Assembly: GCA_964236535.1 (NCBI GenBank)
Contig: CAXSEF010000007.1
Span: 1-64,000, forward strand
Reading direction: 5' to 3'
Length of the DNA: 64,000 nt
Source of the DNA: CAXSEF01 sp964236535
GTDB taxonomy: Bacteria; Pseudomonadota; Alphaproteobacteria; Acetobacterales; Acetobacteraceae
A program made the translations under genes and the position numbers. The notes beneath the pieces are model-generated. The model had not been told where the DNA came from and ran no database searches. It saw nothing but the letters and a program-made list of their open reading frames with translations. Positions 34,725 to 43,625 of this stretch are shown one piece after another (within the stretch, counting starts at the first letter, position 1; the number at the start of each line of letters is the position of its first letter).

Positions 34725-36767
34725 ATGACGACGCTGCACTGGCTCCCCGACGCTTCGGATTTCCGCGCGGCCCTGCGCGCCGTCGTGTCCGGCGGCTCCG
34801 GCGCCTGGCCCGCGGCCGTGGCGCTTGCCCGCACCCGCCTCGACCTCACCCGCACCCGCCAGCTCGACGACGCGCTGCGCCACCTCGCCCCGCCGCCGGA
34901 CGCCCGTCCGGTCCGCCTCGCCGTCCTGGGCTCCTGCACGACCACGCACCTGCTGCCCTCGATCCGCGTCGCCGGCCTGCGCCGCGGCCTGGCCATCGCC
35001 ACCCACGAGTGCGCCTACGGCCAGTACTGGCAGGATCTCGCCGATCCGCACTCCGCCATGCAGGCGTTCCGGCCGGACACCGTCCTGCTCGCGCTGGACG
35101 CCCACCACCTCGCCGCCGGGGTCGACGCCCGCGCCAGCGCAGCCGAGGCTGAGGCCGCGCTCGTCGTTGTGCAGGACCGCCTGCGCAGCTGCTGGGGCCT
35201 GGCCCGCGCCCTGGGCTGCGCGGTGATCCAGCAGACGCCGCTGCCGCTGCACCCCCTCCTGCTCGGCGGCAACGAGCACCGCCTGCCCGGCTCGAAGGCC
35301 GCCTTCACCGCCCGCCTCAGCCAGGCCCTGCGCACCATGGCCGACACGGGCGGCGTCGACCTCCTGGCGCTGGACGAGCGCGCCGGCCGCGACGGCCTCG
35401 CCGCCTGGCACGACCCCGCCGCCTGGCACCGCGCGAAGCAGGAGGTCGCCCCCGCCGCGGCCCCGCTGCACGCCGACCTGGTGGCCCGCCTGATCGCCGC
35501 GCGGCTCGGACGCTCGGCCAAGTGCCTGGTGCTCGACGCCGACGACACGATCTGGGGCGGCGCCCTCGGTCCAGACGGCCACGGCAACGGCAGCGCCGAC
35601 CGCCTGACGCTCGGCCCGGGCAGCGCCGCGGGCGAGGCGTTCGCCGCGGTCCAGGCCCATGCGCGCGAGCTGTCGCGCCGCGGCATCATCCTCGCGATCG
35701 TCGGACACGACACCACGGCCGGCGGCCACGACGCCGCAGCCGTTCGCGCCGCCTTCGAGCGCCACCCAGAGATGGTCCTGCGCATCACCGACATCGCCGG
35801 CTTCGCCGCCGGCCCCGACCGGGCCGCGAGCCTGCGCACCATCGCCGCGCGGCTGAACATCGGCCTCGACGCGCTGGTGTACGCATCCGCCAGCCCGGCC
35901 GCGCGCGCCGAGGTCCGCATTGCCCTGCCGATGGTCGCGGTGCCGGAGCTGGGCCCCGACCCGGCCACCTACCCCGCCACGCTGGCCGACGGCGGCTGGT
36001 TCGAGGCCGCCATCGTCACCGCCGACGACCGCGCCCGCATCGCCCGCTACCAGGCCGACGCGCTGCGTGCCCAGGCCCTGGCTCCCCCGCCTCCGGGTGC
36101 GCACGCCCACGGTGCCCCGGACCCCGACGCCCCGTGCACTGACGCCCAGGACCCCAACGCCCAGGACCCCAACGCCCAGGACTCCAACGCCCAGGACCCC
36201 GACGCCGGGAACAGGGACACCGCGGGCGCGGCCATCGACCTCGACGCCTACCTGCGCGGCCTCGGCATGCGCCTGACCTGGCGCCGCCTCGACCAGGCCG
36301 GCCTGCCGCGCGCCGCCCAGCTCGTGGCCCGCACCAACCAGTTCAACCTCACCGCCCGCCTGCGCAGCGAGGCCGAGCTGGCAGCACTCGCCGCCGACCC
36401 CGCAGCACTCGCCCTGCAGCTGCGCCTCGCCGACCGCTTCGGCGACGCGGGGGTGATCGCCGTCGTCCTCGCCCGCCCGGCCGAACCCGGCGACCTGCTC
36501 GTCGACACCTGGCTGATGAGCTGCCGCGTGCTCGGCCGCGGCGTCGAGCGGGCAACCCTGTGCATCCTCGCCGCCGCGGCACGCCGGCTGGGCGCGCGCC
36601 GCCTGCTCGGCGAATACGTCGCGAGCGGCCGCAACGCGATGGTGCGCAACCACTACGCCGGGCTAGGCTTCACCCCGCTGCGCGAGGACGAGCAAGGCAG
36701 CCTCGCCGCCCTCGACCTCGCAGGCTTCGCCACCGCTCCGGGCGCCATCGAGATCAGGGAGGGCTGA
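34725..36767 (+). CDS. FkbH-like HAD-superfamily protein with altered active site
   Basis: The product has 680 residues. The N-terminal part (LAVLGSCTTTHLLPSIRVAG) is the FkbH lead domain. The HAD motif LDADDTIWGGALG (Asp271, Asp273) is kept. A C-terminal acetyltransferase-like domain (QFNLTARL, LLVDTWLMSCRVLGRGVE, NHYAGLGF) follows. FkbH proteins load a glyceryl unit from 1,3-bisphosphoglycerate onto an ACP. The usual CSKN and DDNPAE motifs are replaced here by AIVGHDTT and YASASPAA, so catalysis may be changed or lost. A 15-bp minisatellite adds about 30 Asp/Ala-rich residues. Its stop lies 3 bp from the ACP gene. Confidence 0.85.
   Translation: MTTLHWLPDASDFRAALRAVVSGGSGAWPAAVALARTRLDLTRTRQLDDALRHLAPPPDARPVRLAVLGSCTTTHLLPSIRVAGLRRGLAIATHECAYGQYWQDLADPHSAMQAFRPDTVLLALDAHHLAAGVDARASAAEAEAALVVVQDRLRSCWGLARALGCAVIQQTPLPLHPLLLGGNEHRLPGSKAAFTARLSQALRTMADTGGVDLLALDERAGRDGLAAWHDPAAWHRAKQEVAPAAAPLHADLVARLIAARLGRSAKCLVLDADDTIWGGALGPDGHGNGSADRLTLGPGSAAGEAFAAVQAHARELSRRGIILAIVGHDTTAGGHDAAAVRAAFERHPEMVLRITDIAGFAAGPDRAASLRTIAARLNIGLDALVYASASPAARAEVRIALPMVAVPELGPDPATYPATLADGGWFEAAIVTADDRARIARYQADALRAQALAPPPPGAHAHGAPDPDAPCTDAQDPNAQDPNAQDSNAQDPDAGNRDTAGAAIDLDAYLRGLGMRLTWRRLDQAGLPRAAQLVARTNQFNLTARLRSEAELAALAADPAALALQLRLADRFGDAGVIAVVLARPAEPGDLLVDTWLMSCRVLGRGVERATLCILAAAARRLGARRLLGEYVASGRNAMVRNHYAGLGFTPLREDEQGSLAALDLAGFATAPGAIEIREG
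36114..36203 (+). repeat. Period-15 tandem repeat in the FkbH-like gene (about 6 units)
   Basis: The units encode APDPD, APCTD, AQDPN, AQDPN, AQDSN and AQDPD. The middle two (GCCCAGGACCCCAAC) are identical. It lies between the HAD and acetyltransferase-like domains. Confidence 0.93.
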
Positions 36768-36770
36768 GCG

Positions 36771-37034
36771 ATGCAGGACCAACCAGGCCAAGGCTCGATC
36801 GAGCAGCGGCTCACCGCCATCTTCCGCGACACCTTCCTGCGCGACGACCTGACCCTGTCGCCCGCGATGACCGCCGCCGACATCCCCGGCTGGGACAGCA
36901 CCAGCCAGATCGAGATCATCCTCGCCGTCGAGGACACCTGGGGCATCAAGCTCACCACCAGCGACCTCGACACCCTGCACTCGGTGGGCGACCTGGTGCG
37001 GGTGGTCCGGCGCGCCACGCTGCGCAGCGGCTGA
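36771..37034 (+). CDS. Acyl carrier protein partner of the FkbH-like enzyme
   Basis: This 87-residue ACP has the phosphopantetheine Ser in GWDSTSQIEII. The start lies 3 bp after the FkbH-like stop, so both are one operon. FkbH-ACP pairs make glyceryl-ACP, used to build hydroxymalonyl units or to decorate glycans. The sequence differs strongly from the fatty-acid ACP at 17025, as expected for a specialised carrier. Confidence 0.9.
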   Translation: MQDQPGQGSIEQRLTAIFRDTFLRDDLTLSPAMTAADIPGWDSTSQIEIILAVEDTWGIKLTTSDLDTLHSVGDLVRVVRRATLRSG

Positions 37035-37039
37035 AGCAG

Positions 37040-37161
37040 GCAAGGCCAGAGGCTCTGCCTCTGGACTCCGCCAAAGGCTGGCCTTTGGAAGCCATTTGCT
37101 TGAGCAAGGGGCTTCCAGAGGCCTCGGGCCTTTGGCGGGTCTGGCCAGAACCCGGCCTTGC
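37040..37161 (-). repeat. Dispersed palindromic repeat, copy 13 (122 bp, reverse)
   Basis: The termini GCAAGGCC and GGCCTTGC are perfect and begin 5 bp after the ACP stop. The copy carries GACTC and sits between ACP and the next plus-strand gene, splitting the presumed operon. Confidence 0.94.
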
Positions 37162-37187
37162 CTGCTGTCCCGCGCCCCGGAGTGCCG

Positions 37188-38288
37188 ATGCCCCCGACCC
37201 TGCTCGCCGACCTGGAGTTCCGTGCCGGCGCCCCCGGCTGCGCCGCGCTGGGCGCCGGCTGGTCCGCGCCGGAGCCCGGGTTCACCTGGGCGGTCGACGA
37301 CGTCAGCACGCTGGTGTTCGAGGTGCCGCCCGGCCATGCCGGCGTCCTCGTCACGCTGTGGCTCGACCCGGTGCCGCGTCCGCAATCCATCGTGGCCTGG
37401 TGCGACGGCCACCTGCTCGGGCGCCATCTCCTGGTCCGACCCGGGCGGGTCGCGATCGCCGTCCCCGCCGCACTGCTGCGCGACGGCCGGCTCGCCCTCG
37501 GCCTCGCCCACCACGACCGGGTGCGCATCTGCGAGATCGACGGCGGCACCGACCGGCGCCTGCTCTCCGTGCTGCTGCGCCGCGCCTGCGTGCATGGCCT
37601 GGCCGTCGCACCCGCCCTGGCCGTGCCGCCGCCGCGCGACCCGCTGCCGCCCGACCAGCTGTTCGCCCGCTTCCTGGCGCTCGGCGACAACTGCGAGTTC
37701 GGCCTCGCCCAGCGCCGCTTCGGCGCCGAGCCGCTGCACCTGCTGCGCTTCACCGCGATGCCGCTCGACGCCCTGCTGCGCGGCCTGGCCACCGGGTTCG
37801 ACGGCCTGCTCGACCCGGGTGCGCTGAGCGCGGTGCTCGACCCGCCGTTCGAGGGCCGGCGCGAATACATCCTGCGCGAGGCCTCGTACGGCTACGCGGC
37901 ACACAGCTTCGTCCACGAGGGCGACCCCGGCGCCGACACCCTGCTCGCCCGCGCCGCGCGCCGCCTCGCCTTCCAGCTGCGCGTGTTCCTGGAGGAGCTG
38001 GCGCGGGCGGACAAGATCCTCGTGCTCAAGCGCAACGACCCGCTGTCGCTGGACGAGGTGATCCCGGTCTGGAGCCTGCTGCGCGCCCACGGCGACAACA
38101 CGCTGCTGTATGTCACGCCGGCCGACGCGGCGCACCCGCCGGGCCACGTCGCCTGGGTCCGGCCGGGGCTGATGCACGGCCGGATCGACCGCTTCGCGCC
38201 CTATGACGACGCACAGGCGCTGTCCGAGCAGGCCTGGCTCGCGATCTGCCGGGCCGCGCACGAGCTGTGGCTAGGGACGGCGCGGTAG
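37188..38288 (+). CDS. Unknown protein of the FkbH/ACP cluster
   Basis: This 366-residue soluble protein starts MPPTLLADLEFRAGAPG. The N-terminal part is beta-rich (FTWAVDDVSTLVFEVPPGHAG). A conserved-looking block FLALGDNCEFGLAQRRFG (LGDNCEFG at 165-172) opens the second half, followed by LLRFTAMPLDALLRGL, REYILREASYGYAAHSFVHE and ELARADKILVLKRNDPLS. The Cys and a later His could suggest a papain-like fold of the DUF1796 type, but this is only a guess. Position and strand link it to the FkbH/ACP genes, perhaps in surface-glycan decoration. Confidence 0.75.
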   Translation: MPPTLLADLEFRAGAPGCAALGAGWSAPEPGFTWAVDDVSTLVFEVPPGHAGVLVTLWLDPVPRPQSIVAWCDGHLLGRHLLVRPGRVAIAVPAALLRDGRLALGLAHHDRVRICEIDGGTDRRLLSVLLRRACVHGLAVAPALAVPPPRDPLPPDQLFARFLALGDNCEFGLAQRRFGAEPLHLLRFTAMPLDALLRGLATGFDGLLDPGALSAVLDPPFEGRREYILREASYGYAAHSFVHEGDPGADTLLARAARRLAFQLRVFLEELARADKILVLKRNDPLSLDEVIPVWSLLRAHGDNTLLYVTPADAAHPPGHVAWVRPGLMHGRIDRFAPYDDAQALSEQAWLAICRAAHELWLGTAR

Positions 38289-38407
38289 CGCCGGACAAGC
38301 AGGCAGGGCTCTACCCCTCCTTCTTCCAAACGGGGAGCCCGCAAAGGGCAAGGCAACCGGCGTTTCAGTGCTGCATCGCTCCGACGGCGCCCGTGCGCGC
38401 TTGCTGG

Positions 38408-38528
38408 GCAAGGCCAGAGGCTCTGCCTCTGGACTCCGCTCAAGGCAAGCCTTGAGAATCCCTGTGCTTAAGGGCAGGTTTCCAAAGGCCCCCGGCCTTT
38501 GGCGGGTCTGGGCAGAGCCCAGCCTTGC
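38408..38528 (-). repeat. Dispersed palindromic repeat, copy 14 (121 bp, reverse)
   Basis: The copy runs from GCAAGGCC to AGCCTTGC, 6 bp from the SDR stop, with GACTC and GAATC. The middle hairpin arms are changed (CTCAAGGCAAGCCTTGAG) but still pair. A worn fragment (CAGGCAGGGCTCTACCCC) lies just upstream at about 38299-38360. Confidence 0.93.
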
Positions 38529-38534
38529 CTGCCG

Positions 38535-39242
38535 TCACCCGGTGACGATCGCGCCGGTACGCCGCTCGTCCGGGCCGCACAGTGCCGCGATGACCGGCGC
38601 GACGTCGGCCGGCTGGCGCAGGGTGCGCGGGTCCTCGCCGGGGTAGGCGGCGGAGCGGCTGCGGCTCGCGACCGGGCCCGGGTCGAACAGGTTGATGCGC
38701 AGCGGCGAGAGGTCGCGCTGCTCGTCGGCCCAGCACAGCACGAGCTGTTCGAGCGCGGCCTTGCTGGCGCCGAGGATCGCCCAGTAGGCGCGGGGCTCGC
38801 GGGCGTGGTGGCTGGTGAGCACGACGGCGCGGCCGGCCGGGCCGGCGGCCAGCAGCGGCCCGCAGGTGCGGATGAGGCGCCAGGTGGCGACGACGTTGAC
38901 GGCCAGCGCGCGGTCGAGATCCTGCGGCTGGATATGCCCGACCGGGGTGAGCTGGCCCGCGTGGCCGGCGGCGTGCACCAGGATGTCGAGGCGCCCGAAG
39001 CGGCTGGCGATGCTCGGCCCGAGCGGATCGATGGACGCCGCGTCGGCGAGGTCGAGGGGAAGCAGGGTGGCGCTGCCGCCGCACCCGCGGACGCGGTCGT
39101 CGAGCGCCTCCAGCGCGCCCTGGGTGCGACCGGTGGCCACGACGTGCGCCCCCTGGCGCGCCAGTTCGAGCGCGGCGCCGCCGCCGATGCCGCGGCTGGC
39201 ACCGGTGACCAGGGCCACCCGCCCGGAAAGGACGCGGGTCAT
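38535..39242 (-). CDS. SDR-family protein with substituted catalytic Tyr
   Basis: The product is a 235-residue YciK-like SDR. TGASRGIGGG binds the nucleotide, and HAAGHAG replaces the usual NNAG. At the active site the sequence reads AYWAILGASKAAL, so the position four residues before the Lys is Leu, where YciK-type relatives have Tyr (WGAYAxSK). The reductase activity is therefore doubtful. It follows purF on the same strand, the known cvpA-purF-SDR order. The Ser of the usual triad is in VLTSHHA. Confidence 0.85.
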   Translation of the reverse strand: MTRVLSGRVALVTGASRGIGGGAALELARQGAHVVATGRTQGALEALDDRVRGCGGSATLLPLDLADAASIDPLGPSIASRFGRLDILVHAAGHAGQLTPVGHIQPQDLDRALAVNVVATWRLIRTCGPLLAAGPAGRAVVLTSHHAREPRAYWAILGASKAALEQLVLCWADEQRDLSPLRINLFDPGPVASRSRSAAYPGEDPRTLRQPADVAPVIAALCGPDERRTGAIVTG

Positions 39243-39249
39243 CCGGCAA

Positions 39250-39405
39250 GCAACGCCGGGCCTGTCCCGAGCCCGCCAAAAGCCGGAAACCACCCGGACA
39301 GGCGGGCGGAGCCGCAAGGGTCGGGCCGCCCCGAACTTCCCTGAACGAATGGATCCTCGAGGCTGGGCCTTGAGCGGAGTCCAGAGGCGGAGCCTCTGGC
39401 CTTGC
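39250..39405 (+). repeat. Dispersed palindromic repeat, copy 15 (156 bp)
   Basis: The left end is GCAACGCC and the right GGCCTTGC. The arms differ again (CTCGAGGCTGGGCCTTGAG; CCAGAGGCGGAGCCTCTGG), and one GAGTC is present. It fills the space between purF and the SDR, 24 bp from the purF stop. Confidence 0.92.
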
Positions 39406-39429
39406 TCGCTCCCGAGCCGCCCGCTCGCC

Positions 39430-41070
39430 TCACCGGCAGTCGGTGTACGAGCTGGACTGGTGGCCCGGGTGCTGCTCCATGTCCGGCAGGGCAACCGGAT
39501 ACTCCCCGGTGAAGCAGGCATCGCAATACTGCGGGCTCAGGTCGTTGCGGCCGTTCTTGCCCAGTGCGCGGTAGAGCCCGTCGAGCGAGATGAAGGCGAG
39601 GCTGTCGGCGCCGATGAGCTCGGCCATCTCCGCGACGTCGTGGTTGGCGGCGAGCAGCTTGCTGCGCTCCGGCGTGTCGATGCCGTAGAAGCAGGAATGC
39701 GTGGTCGGCGGCGAGGAGATGCGCATGTGCACCTCCGACGCCCCGGCGGCGCGCACCATCTCGACGATCTTGCGGCTGGTGGTGCCGCGCACGATGCTGT
39801 CGTCGACCAGGACGACCCGCTGGCCCTGGAGCACGGCGCGGTTGGCGGAGTGCTTGAGCTTGACGCCCAGGTTGCGGATCTGGTCGGTCGGCTCGATGAA
39901 GGTGCGGCCGACGTAGTGGTTGCGGATGATGCCGAGCTCGAACGGGGTGCCGCTCTCGGTGGCGTAGCCCATGGCGGCCGGCACGCCGGAATCCGGGACC
40001 GGGACCACGACGTCGGCCGCGACGCCGCTCTCGCGGGCGAGCTCGGCGCCGATCAGCTTGCGCGAGTTGTAGACCGGGGTGCCTTCCATCACCGAGTCGG
40101 GACGGGCGAAATAGACGTACTCGAAGATGCAGAACCGGCTGGGCGCCGCGCTGAGCGGCTTGAGCGAGCGCAGGCCGCTGTCGTCGATCACCACGATCTC
40201 GCCGGGCTCGACGTCGCGGACGAACTCGGCGCCGACGATGTCGAGCGCGCAGGTCTCGCTGGCGAGCACCCATCCGGCGCTGGAGTCGCCCGCGCCGCCA
40301 TCGAGCGGCAGGCGGCCGAGGATGAGCGGCCGCACCCCGAGCGGGTCGCGCACCCCGATCAGCGCCTGGTTGGACAGCGCCACCAGCGAGTACGCGCCGA
40401 CGACCTGCTTGAGCGCGTCGATCAGACGGTCGATCACCGTCGAGTACAGGCTGATGGCGATGAGGTGGACGAACACCTCGCTGTCGGTGGTGGACTGGAA
40501 CAGGCAGCCGCGGCGCACCAGGGTGCGGCGCAGGATGCCGGCGTTGGTCAGGTTGCCGTTGTGGCTGACCGCGAAGCCGCCGAACTCGAAGTCGGCGTAC
40601 AGCGGCTGCACGTTGCGCAGGATGGTGTCGCCGGTGGTGGCGTAGCGGTTGTGGCCGACGGCGGTACGGCCGGGCAGTGCCGCGATGGTGCGGGCGTCGG
40701 AGAAGTTGTCACCGACCAGGCCGAGGCCGCGGTGGTTGTGGAAGCGCTCGCCGTCGAAGCTGACGATGCCGGTGGCCTCCTGGCCGCGGTGCTGCAGCGC
40801 GTGCAGCCCGAGCGCCGTCAGCGCCGCCGCGTCGGTGGCGCCCCACACGCCGAACACGCCGCACTCCTCGTGCAGGCTGTCGGCGTCGGGGCGATCGGAG
40901 TCGTCGAGGCGGGCAGGGGGCGCGGCACCGGGTGGAACCGGAGCGCGATCCGGACCCGGCGCGGCGTGCAGGCCGGGGGCGGCGCGCGCACCTGCGCCGG
41001 CCGGCGAAGCCGTGGCGGCAGAGGGGCCGGGAGCGGCCTGCGCAAGCCGGGGCGCCGGGACTTCGGTCAT
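39430..41070 (-). CDS. purF: Amidophosphoribosyltransferase
   Basis: The 546-residue product makes 5-phosphoribosylamine from PRPP and glutamine, the first step of purine synthesis. The glutaminase nucleophile is Cys70 in HEECGVFG, and the PRPP loop is VVLVDDSIVRGTTS. The 69 residues before the Cys are Ala/Pro-rich and must be removed, or the start is wrong. Normal PurF has only a short propeptide. The tail CDACFTGEYPVALPD is typical. It lies 131 bp after cvpA. Confidence 0.95.
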   Translation of the reverse strand: MTEVPAPRLAQAAPGPSAATASPAGAGARAAPGLHAAPGPDRAPVPPGAAPPARLDDSDRPDADSLHEECGVFGVWGATDAAALTALGLHALQHRGQEATGIVSFDGERFHNHRGLGLVGDNFSDARTIAALPGRTAVGHNRYATTGDTILRNVQPLYADFEFGGFAVSHNGNLTNAGILRRTLVRRGCLFQSTTDSEVFVHLIAISLYSTVIDRLIDALKQVVGAYSLVALSNQALIGVRDPLGVRPLILGRLPLDGGAGDSSAGWVLASETCALDIVGAEFVRDVEPGEIVVIDDSGLRSLKPLSAAPSRFCIFEYVYFARPDSVMEGTPVYNSRKLIGAELARESGVAADVVVPVPDSGVPAAMGYATESGTPFELGIIRNHYVGRTFIEPTDQIRNLGVKLKHSANRAVLQGQRVVLVDDSIVRGTTSRKIVEMVRAAGASEVHMRISSPPTTHSCFYGIDTPERSKLLAANHDVAEMAELIGADSLAFISLDGLYRALGKNGRNDLSPQYCDACFTGEYPVALPDMEQHPGHQSSSYTDCR

Positions 41071-41201
41071 GGCAGGTCTCCGCTGGTCGAAAGCGCGAGG
41101 GGGCACGCGACAGGGCGCGCAGGCGCAGCTGCAGGCGCGCACCCCGGAGCGCAGCGGCCGGCGGCACGACGAGGCGCAGGCGTGCGACGCGAGGACACGG
41201 C

Positions 41202-41783
41202 CTAGTCGCGCGCCGGCGCGGGGCCGTTGGCGCGTCCGGAGGCAAGCGGATGCGACAGCTCGGCCGCGGTGATCGGCGGCCCGGCGGGGGGCGCCGCGAG
41301 CCTCGGGCGGTCGGCGGGCGGCAGCCGGTCGACCATCCAGGCGGCGGCGTCGTAGACGAACGGCAGGCTGCGCGCCTGCTGCACCTTCGCGGGCCAGGCC
41401 TGCGGCGCCCAGACCAGCCCGGCCAGCACGTAGAGGCCGGCGAGCACCACCGCGCCGCGCGCCAGTCCGAACACCAGGCCGAGCGAGCCGTCGAGCCCGC
41501 CGAGCCCGGGGACCCGCGCCATGCGCCCGAGCACGCTGGCGGCCACCGAGAACACCGCGAGCGCCGCCACGAAGCTCACGATGTAGCTGGCCGCCGACGC
41601 GAAGCCGGGGTCGGTGATGTAGCCCTGCGCGGTCGGGATCAGGCCCGGCGCGTAGACGATGGCGACATACCCCGCGCCAGCCCAGGCGGCGAGGCCCAGC
41701 ACCTCGCGCACCAGCCCGCGCGACAGGCCGGCGAGCGCGGACAGGGCGAGGATGGCGAGGACGGCGAGGTCCACCAGGTTCAT
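41202..41783 (-). CDS. cvpA: CvpA family membrane protein
   Basis: This 193-residue inner-membrane protein has about four helices. It starts MNLVDLAVLAILALSALAGLSRGLVREVLGL, the CvpA N-terminus, followed by LGGLDGSLGLVFGLARG. The last 50 residues are Ala/Pro-rich. CvpA precedes purF in many proteobacteria and is linked to colicin V production and purine metabolism in E. coli. Confidence 0.92.
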   Translation of the reverse strand: MNLVDLAVLAILALSALAGLSRGLVREVLGLAAWAGAGYVAIVYAPGLIPTAQGYITDPGFASAASYIVSFVAALAVFSVAASVLGRMARVPGLGGLDGSLGLVFGLARGAVVLAGLYVLAGLVWAPQAWPAKVQQARSLPFVYDAAAWMVDRLPPADRPRLAAPPAGPPITAAELSHPLASGRANGPAPARD

Positions 41784-41991
41784 CGGGCGCGGGGCCTCGG
41801 TCGTGTGGCGCCTATATCGGCTCACGCGGTCGCCAAGCCAAGGGATCGTGTGACAGGTCTGGGTCACGCTGCGGGTGGGAGCATGCCTCAGCCCGGACCG
41901 GGCCGCACAGTCGGATGCCAGCCGCCCGACGTGGCGCACCCGACGCCGGGCCGTCCGAAACGGCGCAGGGTGCGCCCGCCCGGTCGAGCTC

Positions 41992-43083
41992 TCAGGCCCC
42001 GATCGTCTCCGCGCCGCGCTCGGCGAGCAGGCGGCGCAGGTCGCGGATCACCGGGAACACCTCCTGGTTCCAGTCGCCGCCCTGCGAGTCGTGCGCGGCC
42101 TGCTCCTGCTCCACGATCTCGCGGTCCTCGCGGAAGATGCGCTCGGTGAAGATCACCAGCAGCGGCCAGGCGGCGTCCAGCAGGCCGGGGATCTTCGGCC
42201 GCTGCACCGACAGCAGGCCGAACACCCGGTTGGTGCGCTGCGCCGCGTCCTGCGGGGTGTAGGCGATCCACAGGTCCATCACCGGGTTCTCGGCGTCGTT
42301 GGTGACGATGCGCAGCGTCTGGTACGGATACTCGGTGCGGATCGTCATCAGGTCGCGGTCGGCGTTCGCGGTGGTGGTCAGGCCGCGACGCTGGCCGAAG
42401 ATCGCCGCCTCGCCGAGCGGCTGCTTGCCGCCGGTGCGGGCGAAGCTGTACCTGGCCTCGACCCAGTCCTCGCCCTGCCGCCTGCCGCGGAAGCGCGGCA
42501 CCATCTTGCCCATCTGCTTGCGGTGCAGGAACTGGTGGTTCATGTCCATCAGGTTCTCGTGCATGAAGCTGTAGTGGCAGGCGACCGGACGGCCGAAGCG
42601 GCGCGTCTTGTACTTCGGGTCCGACGCCCGGCCGAGCTGCGGCGGCGGCGTGTCGGCCAGCCGCGCCGGATCGCCCGGGAACACCATGATCAGCCCGTCC
42701 GTCTCGTGCACCGGATACGAGCGCACCCCGTTCGGCAGCTTGTCCTTGCCGAGGTACGGCACGTCCACGCAGCGGCCGTGGCAGCCATAGGCCCAGCCGT
42801 GATAGCCGCAGCGTATGGTGTCGCCCTCCAGCAGACCCTGGCTGAGCGGCACCTGGCGGTGGGCGCAGCGGTCCTCGAGCGCGAACACGGCGCCGCCGTC
42901 CTTCGGGCGCGCCAGGACGATCGGCTCGGCGCCGAACCGGGTTGCAAGCACGGCGCCGGCCTTGAGCTCGCGCGACCAGGCGACGGGATACCAGTGGTCG
43001 GGATGACAGGCCACGCGGCGCAGGTCGCGCGACGGCTCGGCGGACTGCGGCATCATGTCGTCGGCGGCGGCAACCTGGTCCAT
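41992..43083 (-). CDS. Rieske non-heme iron oxygenase, alpha subunit
   Basis: This 363-residue aromatic-ring-hydroxylating oxygenase binds a [2Fe-2S] cluster through Cys73/His75 (CAHRQ) and Cys92/His95 (CGYHGW). The catalytic iron site lies in HENLMDMNHQFLH with the bridging Asp and two His. The VanA-like organisation suggests O-demethylase or carnitine-type activity, but the substrate is unknown. No reductase gene is adjacent, so electrons must come from elsewhere. Confidence 0.9.
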   Translation of the reverse strand: MDQVAAADDMMPQSAEPSRDLRRVACHPDHWYPVAWSRELKAGAVLATRFGAEPIVLARPKDGGAVFALEDRCAHRQVPLSQGLLEGDTIRCGYHGWAYGCHGRCVDVPYLGKDKLPNGVRSYPVHETDGLIMVFPGDPARLADTPPPQLGRASDPKYKTRRFGRPVACHYSFMHENLMDMNHQFLHRKQMGKMVPRFRGRRQGEDWVEARYSFARTGGKQPLGEAAIFGQRRGLTTTANADRDLMTIRTEYPYQTLRIVTNDAENPVMDLWIAYTPQDAAQRTNRVFGLLSVQRPKIPGLLDAAWPLLVIFTERIFREDREIVEQEQAAHDSQGGDWNQEVFPVIRDLRRLLAERGAETIGA

Positions 43084-43146
43084 CGAGCCTCGGCAAAGTG
43101 CGGTGGAGGCACCTTTCTAGCGCAGGGCGCGGGCTAAATGAAGCGA

Positions 43147-43234
43147 GGAAGGCCAGAGGCTCTGCCTCTGGACTCCGCCGGGGGCTGAGCCCCCGGACCC
43201 GCACAGGCCTGGCGGCAACCTGGCCCGGCCTTTC
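43147..43234 (-). repeat. Dispersed palindromic repeat, copy 16 (reverse, worn ends)
   Basis: The stretch has AAGGCCAGAGGCTCTGCC, then CCGGGGGCTGAGCCCCCGG where other copies have an AAAGG-type stem, so the arms have changed together. GACTC is present. The right end (GGCCTTTC) is worn. It fills the space between the Rieske gene and the small gene. Confidence 0.85.
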
Positions 43235-43235
43235 G

Positions 43236-43508
43236 TCATGCCAGCAGCGCCGCGGCCCCGCTCGCGTCCACCCCCGGCAGCATGATGCGGGTGCCGTCCG
43301 CCAGCGCGAGCGTGGGCCCGCCCGCGGCGAGCTCGTCGGTCGAGCCCAGTGCCTCGACGTCGAGGGCGACGGTCAGCGTGCCGGAGCCTTCGAGGTGCTG
43401 CGCCCAGGTGCCCAGCGCCACCTGCAGGCCGGCGACTAGAGCCGCGTCGCCGGCGCCGCCGAGGTCGCCGGGATCGTCGAGGATGACGCTGGTGGCGGGC
43501 TGGCTCAA
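43236..43508 (-). CDS. Small hypothetical protein
   Basis: This gene encodes 90 residues from a TTG start (43508) with GGAG 6 nt upstream; a longer ATG frame begins at 43547. The product is acidic and Ala/Gly-rich (VILDDPGDLGGAGDAAL, LTVALDVEALGSTDELAAGG), ending SGAAALLA. It may be the truncated N-terminal part of a secreted beta-rich protein. I do not recognise it with confidence. Confidence 0.5.
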   Translation of the reverse strand: MSQPATSVILDDPGDLGGAGDAALVAGLQVALGTWAQHLEGSGTLTVALDVEALGSTDELAAGGPTLALADGTRIMLPGVDASGAAALLA

Positions 43509-43625
43509 GGCGGGCTCCGTGGCGGGACCGCGACAGGAAGCCAGCAAGTGCTTGAGGGACGGTTAACAGGCGGAGCGAGGCGAGGGGTGAAGCAGCCTGG
43601 CCCTGCCCCGTGCCATCGTGGAGGA

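Noticed and set aside
43236..43508. Small gene as the N-terminal piece of a large secreted protease
   Set aside because: The resemblance is only in general composition. No catalytic motif or continuation is present, so it is left as hypothetical.
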